From: Schistocephalus solidus
Taxonomy: Eukaryota > Platyhelminthes > Cestoda > Diphyllobothriidea > Diphyllobothriidae
DNA length: 64,000 bases
Assembly (NCBI GenBank): GCA_017591395.1
Contig: WEDG01000228.1
Location: 38,501 to 102,500 of the forward strand
Direction of reading: 5' to 3'
Every line of letters starts with the position of its first letter. Positions within the stretch are counted from its first letter, which is position 1. The notes under the pieces were generated by a model. The model was not told the origin of the DNA. It saw only the letters and a list, made by a program, of their open reading frames with translations, and searched no databases. Made by a program: the position numbers and the translations under genes. Shown piece after piece: positions 10,026 through 20,539 of this stretch.

Positions 10026-12318
10026 CAAATGTTTCAGCGGTCTATTAGCTTCAGGACTGAAGCTGGATTCGGGAAATGACACGGAGGAGATGGTGAGCTT
10101 GTGGTCACTTCACATACTCAAAATACTTGAAGTGGCGAAGCCGGTTTGGTTTTCGCTGTATATACAAAATTAAAGAAACAAAATTAAATATCTAGCGTTC
10201 CTGGGGACAACAGAGAAGAAATGATGATGCCTCGTGAGGAAAGTAGGTAACGAAGGTCAGTGTTATTCTACCCCGGACAAGGCAGGGGAATAAGAACTCC
10301 GCCTCCTGTTGGGGGGCCCCACGCTAATTTTCAGGGATATTAGGGTTAGGGTTAAGGTTCAGGATTAAGGCTGGCGTTAGGGCCACGAATCAGGTTTGAG
10401 AATTAGAACACGGAAATATTGATGCTTCCTAGAATTCTGCGCAAGGCCACTTGCATGCCCGGGGATTTTTCATTCCCTATCACTGGGCATCTGGAACTTC
10501 CGGGGAAGAGTTACTTAGGGCACTTACCTTCGCTACTGCACCTCTTATACACACTAGTCTATTTAACAGTGCCATCAGATGTAAGGAACAAGCATCGTTA
10601 GCGTGAGTCAACCCGAGAGCCAAGCAATGCTGCTCATAAACTCAACAGAGGTTTGAACCCACGTCCAATCTGTTACTGCATATGGAAGCCATGCGCTCAT
10701 CCCGTTTGAGCAACTGGTTAGATGCACAGGAGGCTTCAATCGCGTGTGAATTCCTGTGGATACAGCAGATGAACTAACTCATGCCGTGTGGGGATAGAAA
10801 TTTGAGTGATTAGTTCAGCGTACATTTGGTCTTGTTGTTTTAATTTGTTGAGTAGATTTAAGTCTTAGAAAGTAGTTTACTAAGGAACACTGCATTTTCA
10901 GTATTTTTTCTTGAAGGAAAGCAGGTAGGATTAGGGCGATGAATTTTCCGGATAATCAAGACAGTTCTGGTGCTAGATATTAGTACAGAACAATACCTAC
11001 TGTTTTGTGCGTAACGCCACAGGAGAACATTAACATAAACAAGACAATTTTCAAAAAAATACCTTCTGGAACCAGGAAATCTGATTTGAGGTCAATGAAA
11101 ATCAACTGAAGGCAAGAAACAAAGAATGGATCCCCTTTAAAATTATTTTTACAAATTTCCGAGGTTTTTTTGCAAGTATTTTTTTGCCACACCGAGAATG
11201 GGGACCGTAAACAAATATAATTATATCTTTCTGTGTATGGACCCTCATAAAAAGCTATGTTACATTTTAAGTATGTAGTATGATGCTTTTTTGTACAATA
11301 CAGGTTTTTTCCAAATATGTAGTTTAGAAACAGAACGGGCAGAAGGTCAGCAGTTTTCGCACAATCCACTATTGTGCATTTGCAATCTTAGTACGGTGTT
11401 TAAAAATAAAAAAACATTAACAAGAAACGCTCCAAGATAAAGAAAACAGTATGTTCTTTCTTTTCAGCGGAAAATTATCACTAATTTTCAGGGAAGTCAA
11501 ACAAAGGGTCAAACTTCCCCATTTTACCTTGACTTAATCTTGGATAAAAATGAAAGTACACTGATACTCGTCAGTTAATTCTCTCATTAAAGTGCTTCTT
11601 AATGAGGTAACTTATTATAGAACGCTTTAATGGATCTTGGGCATATTACTTGCAGACTTTTGTTGCGAAGTTTATTTTTCTCGGCAATGTATTTTCGTAT
11701 TTGGGTGCGTCTACCAAAATGACCCAAACGCCATGAGAGTGATCGCCCAAAAACTCCTTACTTCGGTAAAGGCTTTTAATAAATATTCTATTGCAAAGGT
11801 TATGATAAACACATAGAACAGAATCTAAATTTACGGCCAGTAAATTGAAAACAGTGAAAATCGTGATGTCTTCACCGGTAGTTCAAGGAGGATCTGAAAT
11901 TCCCTGTAACCCAATGCTAAGAATACCTAAAAAGAAATTTTACAAAATGAAATTTCTCTTAATATCCACAAAACCGTATGCCTACAATTTCACCAAGTAA
12001 TTCTATTTACATTTATTCGTCCCAGTTACAGTGATTTTTCACGTTTTTGGCATTCAACACTTTGCCAAAAATGTTAGTATTTCTAAGCAACGTAATGTTG
12101 CTTTTCATATTTCCTCTAAGTTTTAAATTCGCTTAAGGTTGTTCTTTTTTATTTCAAAGTTTTGGTACATTTTTGGTGCCGGTTTGCGAGTGATTAGTAG
12201 CCTTTCTTAAATGTCTGCATCTTTACTGAGATGCGTCAGGCATTGTGTGTGGTCATCGCTATCACGCTCGGTAAAACATGGCAATAGGACTCCCAAACCT
12301 TAACTCCGCACTTTAGCG
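10026..12318. other. AT-rich non-coding stretch with a relic of the MITE-like family
   Basis: At about 10295-10500 a CTCCGCCTCCTGTTGGGGGGCCCC block and a TTAGGGTTAGGG-like tract (10338-10375) resemble the MITE-like family, but terminal repeats are not clear. From 10.8 to 12.2 kb the DNA is AT-rich. The 129-residue minus frame at 10980-11369 has no recognisable domain and is probably chance. Confidence 0.45.
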
Positions 12319-12396
12319 CAAGGTCACCTGCATTCCCGGGGGTGCCTACTGCCGAGTCAAGGTCACCTGCATTCCCGGGGGTGCCTACTGCCGAGT
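12319..12396 (+). repeat. Perfect 39-bp tandem duplication
   Basis: The unit beginning CAAGGTCACCTGCATTCCCG is present twice without mismatch at 12319-12357 and 12358-12396. The perfect identity implies a recent duplication or a collapsed or expanded assembly. Confidence 0.9.
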
Positions 12397-12844
12397 GAAG
12401 TAGCAAACTTCCTTGTCCTCGTTTTCGTCGTTACGACACGGCCTGCAAGACACTTTGTGATTGAATTCTCCTCTGTCTTATCAGGGGCTGAAAATGGGTA
12501 GGAAGCGATGATGGACGCGAATTGTTTTGTTTTTCTAATTTAAAATCTTTGGCTGCTAAGATTTCTACTTTTTTGCTTTTGTAAAAAAGGCATGGACGTG
12601 GTCCACGGGACAACACGTGTCAGGTATTTTTAAAAAAGAAGGCGGAGCGTGTATTAGCTCGCATGTGCTTTAAATAAGCCAGGCTGAGACATTCTCGGGA
12701 CAAATAATGTCAGACGTTATGACAAGAAGAAGGATGCCTTGCGTCATACACGCGTCGGCAAGGGATGTCCTTGGATCTGTCATTTTTCCCACTGAAACTG
12801 TAACGGGTAGCTAGGAGAAACTCGCTTAAAAGTCAGTGCGCCAC

Positions 12845-13264
12845 GAGGAGGAAGAGGAGGATGAGAAGGAGGAGTAGGAGGAGGAGGATGAGGATGAGGA
12901 GGAGGAGGAGGAGGAGGAGGAGGAGGAGGAGGAGGAGGAAGAGGATGAGGAGGAGGATGAGGAGGAGGAGTAGGAGGAGGAGGAGGAGGAGGAGGAGGAT
13001 GATGATGATGATGAGGAGGATGAGGAGGAGGATGAGGATGAGGATGAGGAGGAGGAGGAGGAGGAGGAGGAGGAGGAGGAGGAGGGAGGAGGAGGAGGGA
13101 GGAGGAGGAGGAGGAGGGAGGAGGAGGAGGAGGAGGAGGAGGAGGAGGAGGAGGAGGAGGAGGAGGAGGAGGAAGAGGATGAGGAGGAAGAGGATGAGGA
13201 GGAAGAGGAGGAGGAGGAGGAGGAGGAGGATGATGATGATGAGGAGGAGGAGGAGGAGGAGGAG
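12845..13264. repeat. Long (GGA)n/(GAT) trinucleotide block
   Basis: About 420 bp of nearly pure purine GGA repeats with interspersed GAT units. Both strands are open for about 190 codons (poly-Arg on plus, poly-Leu on minus) purely because of the triplet periodicity. These frames are not genes. Confidence 0.95.
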
Positions 13265-13532
13265 GGGCAGTTTCCGTTCTTTACGCAGAGGTATCATTCT
13301 CGCAACCCCGTCTAAGGAAGGCCTCCCGTCAAAAAATGCATTTTTGGGATTCTTGACCCGTTCACCTATTTTTAACGCCAACCGCGCATCGGTAGGCACA
13401 TCGCTCATACTAGTGAATGTGTGAGGACTATTTGCTGGGGGTCCGTGGCATCTGAAAGCACATTGGTTAGAGCCACTGGGTCAGAAGCACGCACGGTGAT
13501 TGGTTGAAAAGGAATCTGGATAGGATTGCCTT

Positions 13533-13873
13533 GCATGGCCGCCTAAAAAAGACACGGGAACCGGAACCACCCCGACTGCTTAGAATAAGCGGCCTTGCGG
13601 TTAATTTCTGGAATGGAAAATATACCCGTGTCGTAACACTAACACTAACCATAACATAAAACTAAACTGTCACTTTAATCTTAAATGTAGCCCTACCCTA
13701 AACCTAAACCCTACATTTAACGTGATAGTAGCCTTAACCCTTAGACTAATCATGACCTTAAATTCAAATTTAAACGCTTACCTTAATCCTAAACATAAGT
13801 TACTTGGAATTTGGTGTAAAGCCACATGTGCTGTGGACGTTTCTTTTTCCTCTGTCCTTTAAGGCGGCCATAT
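13533..13873. mobile_element. MITE-like element with telomere-like interior, copy 1
   Basis: The left end TGGCCGCCTAA..GACACGGGAACCGGAACCAC is inverted relative to the right end TTTCC..TGTCCTTTAAGGCGGCCATAT. The interior (13640-13800) is made of degenerate CTAACCCTAA-like repeats. Copies at 36.2 and 41.6 kb share this organisation. No transposase is encoded, so any movement would need an enzyme from elsewhere (inference). Confidence 0.65.
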
Positions 13874-14869
13874 AAGGCATCCTTGCCCGAATCTTGCTAC
13901 CCTGCCATCGGGTAGTAAAGCCACAAGTTAGTCATCGTTTCCAACTCTAAACACGCCCACGCACGCATTGACAATTATAAGGATCTAGGCGGCGTTGGGG
14001 CCTCTGTGTTCGCCACAGCGACCGCGTCATCCTCACCCCCTCGTTAACAATACATACATACTCAACTCCCCCCTAGAAACCCAGTTTAAGGACCTGCATG
14101 CGGGGCTAGAGGACATAACTCCTCTGGACCACTATTATGCTCTGATATGAAGCCGTAAGCATGTTTCCATCTTTTATGATGAAGAGGTAGGTGACGAGGT
14201 GGGAGGGAGGAGGGGGTTGGAGACGGGGAGAACGGGGCGGAACCACCGTATGGAATGAAAATACCTGGCTTTCCTCAACTTCAAAGTCACAACCGGCATC
14301 TGGGGCAGAAGGAGGCGGAACTGTGCGGAGGGTAGGTATGATGACTAAAAGATAAAATTGGGAATGGAGAGGGTATTAGTCAGTGAGTCATTCGGTCTCC
14401 TGTTAATTGAAGGCACTGGCCAGTGAGGAGGGGAGGGGGAAGAAAACAAAAGTTTCGCTATAAACTGGTGAGCTTACCTCTTTTTGCGAACCCTTTGCAG
14501 AGGGCAGTGCTGACGATACACTCTGTAGTGTAGTGAAAGCCTGTGAAGGTGCGACCCGGGTGTTTTTTAAATCCCAACATATAAGAAAGACGAGCCTCGA
14601 ACAGGATGATTCTCGCGTCACTGCTTGATGGCCCTAAGCGTTACAAAGGCCTCTATCAGTGGCCAGCAAAGTGTCTCCATATACCCCCCAAGTCTGTGAA
14701 ATTAAACTGACGTACACAGCTCCAAAAGTGGGATACATTGGCAACCCTAAAGTTAGTCTTTCTTTAAAATTTAAATCCCTAGAAAGCATACTTGATCAGC
14801 GTACAAGGCAAAGCCTTAGAATGGTGGTCTGTCTGCGCCTTTATCCGTTTTTAACGTTTAACGTTCAAA
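13874..14869. other. Non-coding stretch, no gene recognised
   Basis: No conserved block or coding signature was found. A G-rich stretch (GGGAGGGAGGAGGGGG) lies near 14200-14220. Confidence 0.45.
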
Positions 14870-15380
14870 ACTGCAGCTACCGCACTCTCTCCTCCTCCCC
14901 CACCTGAGTCCGGTGTCATGACAGAGTCAAGATCAGAGATGGGAGAGGGCGCAGGTGACTGGCGCGACCGGAGCCGCCCCTAGGCGTACTACCACACCTG
15001 GCTCGGATTCCACGAAATGGGAGTGCCATAAAGGCCACATTCAGAAGGAGCCATTGCAGCCTGACTCTCAGCCCGCCAGTCAGCCACTCCACACAAAACA
15101 CACATTGGGTTGACCACGCGGTCCCAGTTATCCCGTCAGTTGGAAACCTTCCAAGCCACGGCTTTTAGCGCACCGTGATAGTTACAAGCGCGTCAGATTG
15201 TTTATAGTGAGGAAAATGCGCTGAGCTGTCGACCTCACTCTCTCCCCACACAGTCAAACCACTGTCCGAGCCGGGCAGTTGTCTGATGCGGACGTGGGCG
15301 CAGCCACTGGTGACCTCGTCTACGTGTACCACGTACACGACCTGGCCCCCCCAAACACGAGCACCAGGACAAACACGGTA
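14870..15380 (+). repeat. Dispersed repeat R1, copy 2 (long form)
   Basis: Shared blocks in order: ACTCTCTCCTCC, GTGTCATGACAGAGTCAAGA, GAGAGGGCGCAGGTGACTGG, GGAGTGCCATAAAGGCCACA, GGAGCCATTGCAGCCTGACT, CCAGTCAGCCACTCCACACA, CCAAGCCACGGCTTTTAGCG, GTTGTCTGATGCGGACGTGG and GTACACGACCTGGCC. The same order occurs at 19.3-19.9 kb. Confidence 0.8.
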
Positions 15381-15610
15381 AGTCCGGGTTACCTAGGCGG
15401 TTGGCTTAGAGGCTGGGTAGGAAGGCTTTTCCCCTGCATTATAGGATTCAGCGTTATTTAATTTTTAAAAAGAGGTGAGACAGGAAAACAGAACCCTCCT
15501 TTCCATCCCCGTAACGCAGTCGGTCTTCGAATAATTTTCCTGACGATTGTGGAAGAGGTTAGTGTTGAGGTTAATGCAGAGCTACGATTAGGGTTATACA
15601 GCTGAATATT

Positions 15611-15857
15611 GCCGGCAAAGACAAGGGAGACTGGAATGGCCACTTCTGGCTTACAAGCCGTGGTCAGTCAGTCACACACAACCCCAGATCGCACCCGCGA
15701 CCCCCTCGATAAGTAGTCTAACGCTCTAACCATTGCCTGTTCTATTACTAGCCGGGCGACAGTGTAAATGCTTTTGCAAGGAAATCCCGTTGACTGGATG
15801 ACGACGTCTAATAAGCCAGAAACGGCCAGTTCAATCTTCCTTGTCTTGGCCGGCAAT
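15611..15857. repeat. Inverted pair of SINE copies
   Basis: A minus-strand SINE (15611-15756; GCCGGCAAAGACAAGGGAGA reads as the reverse of the tail, and the tRNA-like region contains CTAACGCTCTAACCATT) is followed by the 3' half of a plus-strand copy (15788-15857; TAATAAGCCAGAAACGGCCA then CTTGTCTTGGCCGGCAA). The outer ends are complementary, so the pair can fold back. Another upstream SINE block (GAGTGAGTTCCG type) lies at 15890-15975. Confidence 0.65.
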
Positions 15858-15975
15858 ATTCATCTGGCTATGCTATTACTAGCCGCTGTGTGGCTGCTGA
15901 CGGGGCTCGAGAATGAGCCTCAAGGCAGAACGAAACGAGTGAGTTCCGTTAGCGATCGCAGAGCCATAATCAACG

Positions 15976-16050
15976 AATGCAAATTAAGGTTAGGGTTAAG
16001 CTTGACATTTGGGTAAGGATTCGTGTTTTGGTTAGGGTGATAATGCGGGA
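15976..16050 (+). repeat. Degenerate TTAGGG-like tract
   Basis: GGTTAGGGTTAAG and GGTTAGGGTGA are separated by about 30 bp, similar to the interior of the MITE-like family but without visible terminal repeats. Confidence 0.45.
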
Positions 16051-16550
16051 AGAGGCCAGGCTGCTTATATTGCACTGCGGGGTGGGGGAAGAGTAGAGTC
16101 ATATTCCCTTTCTTCTTTGAGAATTCTGATTTGTGAAGATAGAGCAGCAACTGCCCTGCCTTGATGTGTTCGTCAGGCGAAGTTGCACGGGCATTATAGC
16201 AACAACTGTCTGCAAGAAGGCGATGAACGCAACGCAGCATCGCAGTGTTCACAGCAACCATCCGATGGCTCACGTACGAAGCTGTTCAAGAACACTGTTC
16301 AAAGGACTCCAAACTCACCGTAGTAACTCGGAAGAAGATATCTCCTCAACCTGTTTATGCGGAATGGCTATCTGAAGGCGGTATGAGCCGATGTCGAAGT
16401 GTTCGCCCCGGGGAGGATCCAACCAGAAACAGTCCTATGGTATGGCTTGCTCTGTCGTAATGTATCAAGAGCGTGCCACAGTCGACCGAGTTCATTGCTG
16501 AGGTACTAGGTGCCCAAAACTACCATGCGCTGCAGGGGCATGAAAATCAA
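16051..16550. other. Stretch upstream of the Penelope-like fragment
   Basis: No confident coding assignment. It may include further diverged Penelope-like sequence (frames at 16133-16460), but I cannot align it to a domain. Confidence 0.3.
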
Positions 16551-16554
16551 CGAT

Positions 16555-16905
16555 CAATTAAAGCATAATGAGCATTCGGGTGTAACGTGCCGCATCCCCT
16601 GCCTAAGCTGTGTTCGTAAATACACAAAACAGAATGGACACATGCTTTAATCACGCATACACCAGCATAAGCTAGCTTTGACACGGGGTGATGGATTGCC
16701 TTAAGTGTCTACCCACACCTACGAATCGGGTAACGAGTTTAACAGCGCAGTAACGAGGATAATCGCCCACGCCAGATGCATGACAAGTCGAGAATTGATT
16801 GAAGCCTGGGCTTCTGAGGAGGACTCGGTCAATCGATTTATCGGTCTGGCGCCGACATCCAGAGCCTTGCAGAGTCATCTTCGGACTGGCGTCACTGGTG
16901 TTTGT
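16555..16905 (+). pseudogene. Penelope-like element fragment, GIY-YIG endonuclease region, copy 1
   Basis: Penelope-like elements encode an RT followed by a GIY-YIG nuclease that nicks target DNA. One plus frame reads HSGVTCRIPCLSC, then a tract corresponding to the YIG segment (RKYTKQNGHML), then SRIHQHKLALTRGD, THTYESGNEFNSA and RELIEAWASEEDSVNRFI. This order is typical of the C-terminal GIY-YIG region. The Cys-X2-Cys before the YIG segment is kept. The YIG itself reads YTK, and TAA stops interrupt the frame after GHML and before VSTHTYES. The upstream RT domain is absent, so this is a dead fragment. The clade was recognised from motif order only. Confidence 0.7.
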
Positions 16906-17339
16906 TGCCGCTTTTATCCCCGATGCTGGATTCCACTAAGAGTTTGAAAGCTCCGATGAATAAAGCCATAATTCCGGTGATAGAATGAGCTTCCTTTTTA
17001 CGTATCCACAAAACGGAAATGCGAAAATTCGCCTCTACTCGAGATAATTGTGTGCCTACAGCACAGTAATGAGGAAAAAATACAAGTCGTTGTCTAGACA
17101 ACCGTTCCTGCAAATAGTCCGCGAAAAGGCTCTCTGACAAATGGTCATTTAATATGTTAGATGCATAAAACAATGCCCCATACTGTTTATTTTCAGCTCA
17201 TTTGTCATTTGAAAACGGATCACGCACCAAGCTAGACATTTAATACAGATAGCAAACAAGCTTACAACTACTTTGCACACCAATTTGCACATCCTTACCT
17301 ATTTAAATAGAAAATAAATCGCCCACGAAATGGCAGGTA

Positions 17340-17630
17340 TCAGTTGTGATACAATGTATTGTGACCAAACCGGGAAATCTCTCCGCACTTATACATGCAC
17401 ATCAGTTAGCGGTGAGGAGACGAGACCCCTTATCTCAGGTAGCCATACACACACTGGACACAGGACACCTATTTGCATGAGAGGTTACCCACATCGCTGG
17501 CACCTGCAGAACAATGAAGGGCCGTGGGTTCCTGGAAGCGAATCCCCCACACGAGGCATGCACCAATAGACATGTCGATGTAGATGCCACATACAGATTT
17601 CTCAAGATCACGCGGAAGCTAGCAAAGCCA
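17340..17630 (+). pseudogene. Penelope-like element fragment, GIY-YIG region, copy 2
   Basis: A second, different fragment follows copy 1 in the same orientation. It reads CDQTGKSLRT (the YIG..TG.SL.TR segment), shifts frame, and continues HQLAVRRRDPLSQVAIHT, LDTGHLFA, GRGFLEANPP and NRHVDVDATYRFLK. The motif order matches the C-terminal GIY-YIG region of Penelope-like elements. The catalytic YIG is lost (YCD) and at least one frameshift and one stop are present. It differs clearly from copy 1 in sequence, so it comes from another subfamily. The RT is absent. Confidence 0.65.
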
Positions 17631-18889
17631 ATAACGACAGGATAATTGAACCCAGCGGACGTCTATTGGCTTAAATTTTAACCAACCACCGAAAAGTTGG
17701 TTAGGTGCGGTTTAAATTTAATTGTTTTGCGTACACCTTCCATTCGTCTGGCAACGAATTAGGGTACCAAGTTTCGAAATTTACAGAATAAAAGCTATTA
17801 TTTTCCCAAAAAATTTCTAATTAACTTTCTTGGGATGCCCGGTTTTAATACATAAATATGTTTTGCTATTTTGTGTGACGACTCTGTAAGGCAGGTGCAC
17901 TCGAAGAAATGTGTCTAGGCTGTGTGTGACAACCAGCAATTGTAGGAGCAGTCTTTTTGGAGTAATTGACATAGGACGTCAGAAAACACACGGAAGAATA
18001 ATGTTCCTAATTCACTGGTGATATATTCATGCGGGTCTCAGTTAATTTCTCAGTCCCCGACCGGCCCCTCGAAATGTGATCTTAGGGGGATTTTATTTCT
18101 GCAACATGCCGTAAGGCCACCTGTTTTAAGCTGGTGGGCGGTTCATATTCCCGTGTCCCGCTTCGGCGGCCATACAAAAATACGTTAAACCAGATGACCA
18201 CAAATCCTCTTGAAAAATTCCACTAAGGACCAAATAGAGCCATTAGACCAACTGTTGGAGGTCATTTAATCAGATCGTTGGATGAAGGATATTTTCGAAA
18301 CGTTCATGTGCTCGCGTTTCTTCACTTACTTAGTTGTCTTCATGGATGTGCCCAAGATGCTTGTAAAAGTTACTTTTACTAATTTGGGACGAACGTTTGC
18401 AGTTGCAGTGTTTTTGTTTTTTCTAAAAAAGTTATCAGTTTTTCTAACCAAAATAACATCACCACCATCACCCTATTCGAGCCTTCACTTAACCGAAGTT
18501 AGTTTATTTCCGAGTGAGGATTTTAGCGTATATAGGCCCTGTTAGGAGAAACAGACTTTTTTATTGAGCTGAGTTACTAAGTATTTGCATACAGGATATT
18601 CTAAAAAGGTACCCAACATTTTAAAAAGTATTATGATGTCTTTTATTTACAACTAGAATAAAAGCTATGGATGTAATTTAAGTGATTGTGTCAACGCCTC
18701 GTCCAGGCACTGCTGATGACGCGGAAAAACTCTCAGATCAACGTCAGTTGACGGTCTTGCCGTTCAGGAATTATATTTAAACATTCTCAAACAGTCAAAA
18801 GGCCAGAGGTTATAAGCCCGGTAAGCAAGGTTATTCGATGAAACTCATTCGCTCATTACACCTGCCTGGAAAGATCTCATCAAGATAAA
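17631..18889. other. AT-rich non-coding stretch with a MITE end near 18110-18176
   Basis: At 18110-18176 a block ending TATTCCCGTGTCCCGCTTCGGCGGCCATA matches the right terminal repeat of the MITE-like family, with no left partner seen. A short hairpin (AACCAAC..GTTGGTT) lies near 17685. The 87-residue frame at 18282-18545 is hydrophobic but matches nothing known to me. Confidence 0.5.
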
Positions 18890-19288
18890 GGGTGACACGT
18901 CAGCTCGACCGTCGTAGTTCGACGATATCCACCGTATGCTCAACAGAAGGGTGGTGCAGGGACGGTGACATGTACGCAAATTAGTTTTAAGTGATAGTAG
19001 ACTTGCACTGCATCCACCGTACTCTCTCTTCCCTTGCCCGCCTGTACCCCGTGTCAAGACATAGTCAAGAAGACCGGAGGCGGGGTCGGGCGCAGATGAA
19101 GCATCTCCCAAGGAGTGGGAGATCAGGGTACATGAGCCTGCACATACGCGTGCCCATGTTTGGCAAGCGCAACCCCCATGTTCGGCATTTGTTACGAAAC
19201 CGCATCCCAGAATAGTAACGCATGCCGCACCCTGATTTGGCCCCCGTGTTGGTCCAACGCATCTGCCACGCGGCCCGTTTAGAGGGCA
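18890..19288 (+). repeat. Dispersed repeat R1, copy 3 (short form)
   Basis: Blocks: CAGCTCGACCGTCGTAGTTC, TATCCACCGTATGC, GTAGACTTGCACTGCATCCA, AGTCAAGAAGACCGGAGGCG, GGGTCGGGCGCAG, TACATGAGCCTGCACATACG, ATGTTCGGCATTTGTTACG and GCCGCACCCTGATTTGGCCC. Matches copy 1 and, reversed, the 37.5-37.9 kb copy. Confidence 0.8.
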
Positions 19289-19905
19289 CTCACACACACA
19301 TGATAGTTCGAACGTCGTATTCGACGATGTCCATCGTATGCTGTGCAGGGATGGTGACTCGCGCTGGATTATAATGAGAATAGACTTGCAATACATCTAC
19401 ATCTACATCTATATCAAGACAGAGTCAAGAAGACCAGAGGTGGGAGATGACGCAGGCCCACGCACTGCGGTCCAACACCAAAAAGAACACGACAAAACAA
19501 AAGAGGATCGGCTCGGATCCCAATTGAGTGGGAGTGCCAGATAGGTCGCATTAAGAAGGAGCCATTGCAGCCTGACTATCAGTCCGCCAGTCAGCCACTC
19601 CACACAAAACACGCATTGGGCTGACCACACGGTCTGATTTATCCCGTCAGTTAGCATCCTTCCAAGCCACGGCTTTTAGCACACCGTGCTAGTTTCGAGC
19701 GCACCAGATTGTTTAGAGAGGAAAAGGTGCAGAGCCGTCGACCTCACTCTTTCCCCCACCTCCACAATCAGATCACCGTCCGAGCCGGTCAGTTGTCTGA
19801 TACGGAAATGGGCGCAGCTGCTGGTGACCTCATCTACGCGTACAACGTACACGACATGGCCACCAAAACACAAGTACCAGGATTTCACATAACAGGGGGT
19901 TAAAC
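19289..19905 (+). repeat. Dispersed repeat R1, copy 4 (long form)
   Basis: Directly abuts copy 3 in the same orientation. It begins ATGATAGTTCGAACGTCG and runs through AGAGTCAAGAAGACCAGAGG, GAGCCATTGCAGCCTGACTA, CAGTCAGCCACTCCACACAA, CCAAGCCACGGCTTTTAGCA and GTTGTCTGATACGG to GTACACGACATGGCCACC. It has a short CTACATCTACATCTA microsatellite at about 19395-19410. Confidence 0.8.
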
Positions 19906-19929
19906 AGCCCACACCTCACATGCGTGAGA

Positions 19930-20090
19930 TAGTCAGAGGTCACTTTACGAAGGAGCCATCGCAGCTTGACTTTCAGACCCCCAGTAAGTCACTCAACACT
20001 ACGCACATTGGACTGACTGCGAGGTCTGCGTGCAATTGTCCATTTGAAACCTTCCAACCCACGGCGCTTATCGCACCGTGATATTCTCAA
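19930..20090 (+). repeat. Dispersed repeat R1, copy 5 (partial)
   Basis: Contains GAAGGAGCCATCGCAGC, TTGACTTTCAGACCCCCAGT and CCTTCCAACCCACGGCGCTT followed by ATCGCACCGTGATA, equivalent to the middle of the long form. It is the third R1 copy in a row, in the same orientation. Confidence 0.7.
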
Positions 20091-20279
20091 GCTCAGATAA
20101 TACATTCAGCAGAGGAGCCACATTGGGAAGGAGCCGAGGATCATACTTGCCTCTAAATAACCTATGCAGACTGAGAGCATGTTTTTTGTGGCGTTGCGTG
20201 GGATCATGTGAGGTGTAAAAGCTGATGAGAAGAGATGTAGTGTTGTGGTATAGCCAGCGGTGTTCTACCAAAGCTTTTC

Positions 20280-20468
20280 ATGGAGCCGCATGTGACCTAA
20301 TCGGCCCATGCGGTGTGTGAATGTGCGTGGGTAGTGCGGACAGCTGAGTCGGGTGCGGCGCGTGTATGGTGGTACTCCTGGCACCAGCTCACCGGTCACT
20401 GTGCGATGGATTCGCAAATTACAAACCAGACCGATGCGTGATGTGCATATGCGGTGACACTGAGGAAA
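20280..20468 (-). pseudogene. LINE C-terminal C2H2 zinc fingers, degenerate
   Basis: Two finger-like units are readable: [21 protein letters not shown], where the first Cys is Phe and the first His is Asn, and CPHYPRTFTHRMGRLGHMRLH, where the second Cys is Tyr. They are separated by a linker with TGELVPGVPPYTRR. The spacing (C-X2-C-X12-H-X3-H) is otherwise normal. Nucleic-acid-binding zinc fingers at LINE termini are known, and a C2H2 pair after the RT is consistent with flatworm RTE-like elements. Neither finger here can bind zinc normally. Confidence 0.7.
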
Positions 20469-20539
20469 GGAGGTGCTGAGTCTGGGGGGCTCTGCTGCCG
20501 GTACTGGTACTGGTGTGTTAGATGTGTTGGCATCGCAGT

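Noticed and set aside
10980..11369. 129-residue minus frame as a gene
   Set aside because: AT-rich composition, no domain, no splice or promoter support.
12833..13424. Two long frames (191 and 187 residues) on opposite strands
   Set aside because: They are poly-Leu and poly-Arg translations of the GGA trinucleotide block.
18708..18730. CTGATGACGCGGAAAAAC as a second hammerhead
   Set aside because: The space between CTGATGA and GAAA is too short for stem II, and no cleavage triplet is positioned.
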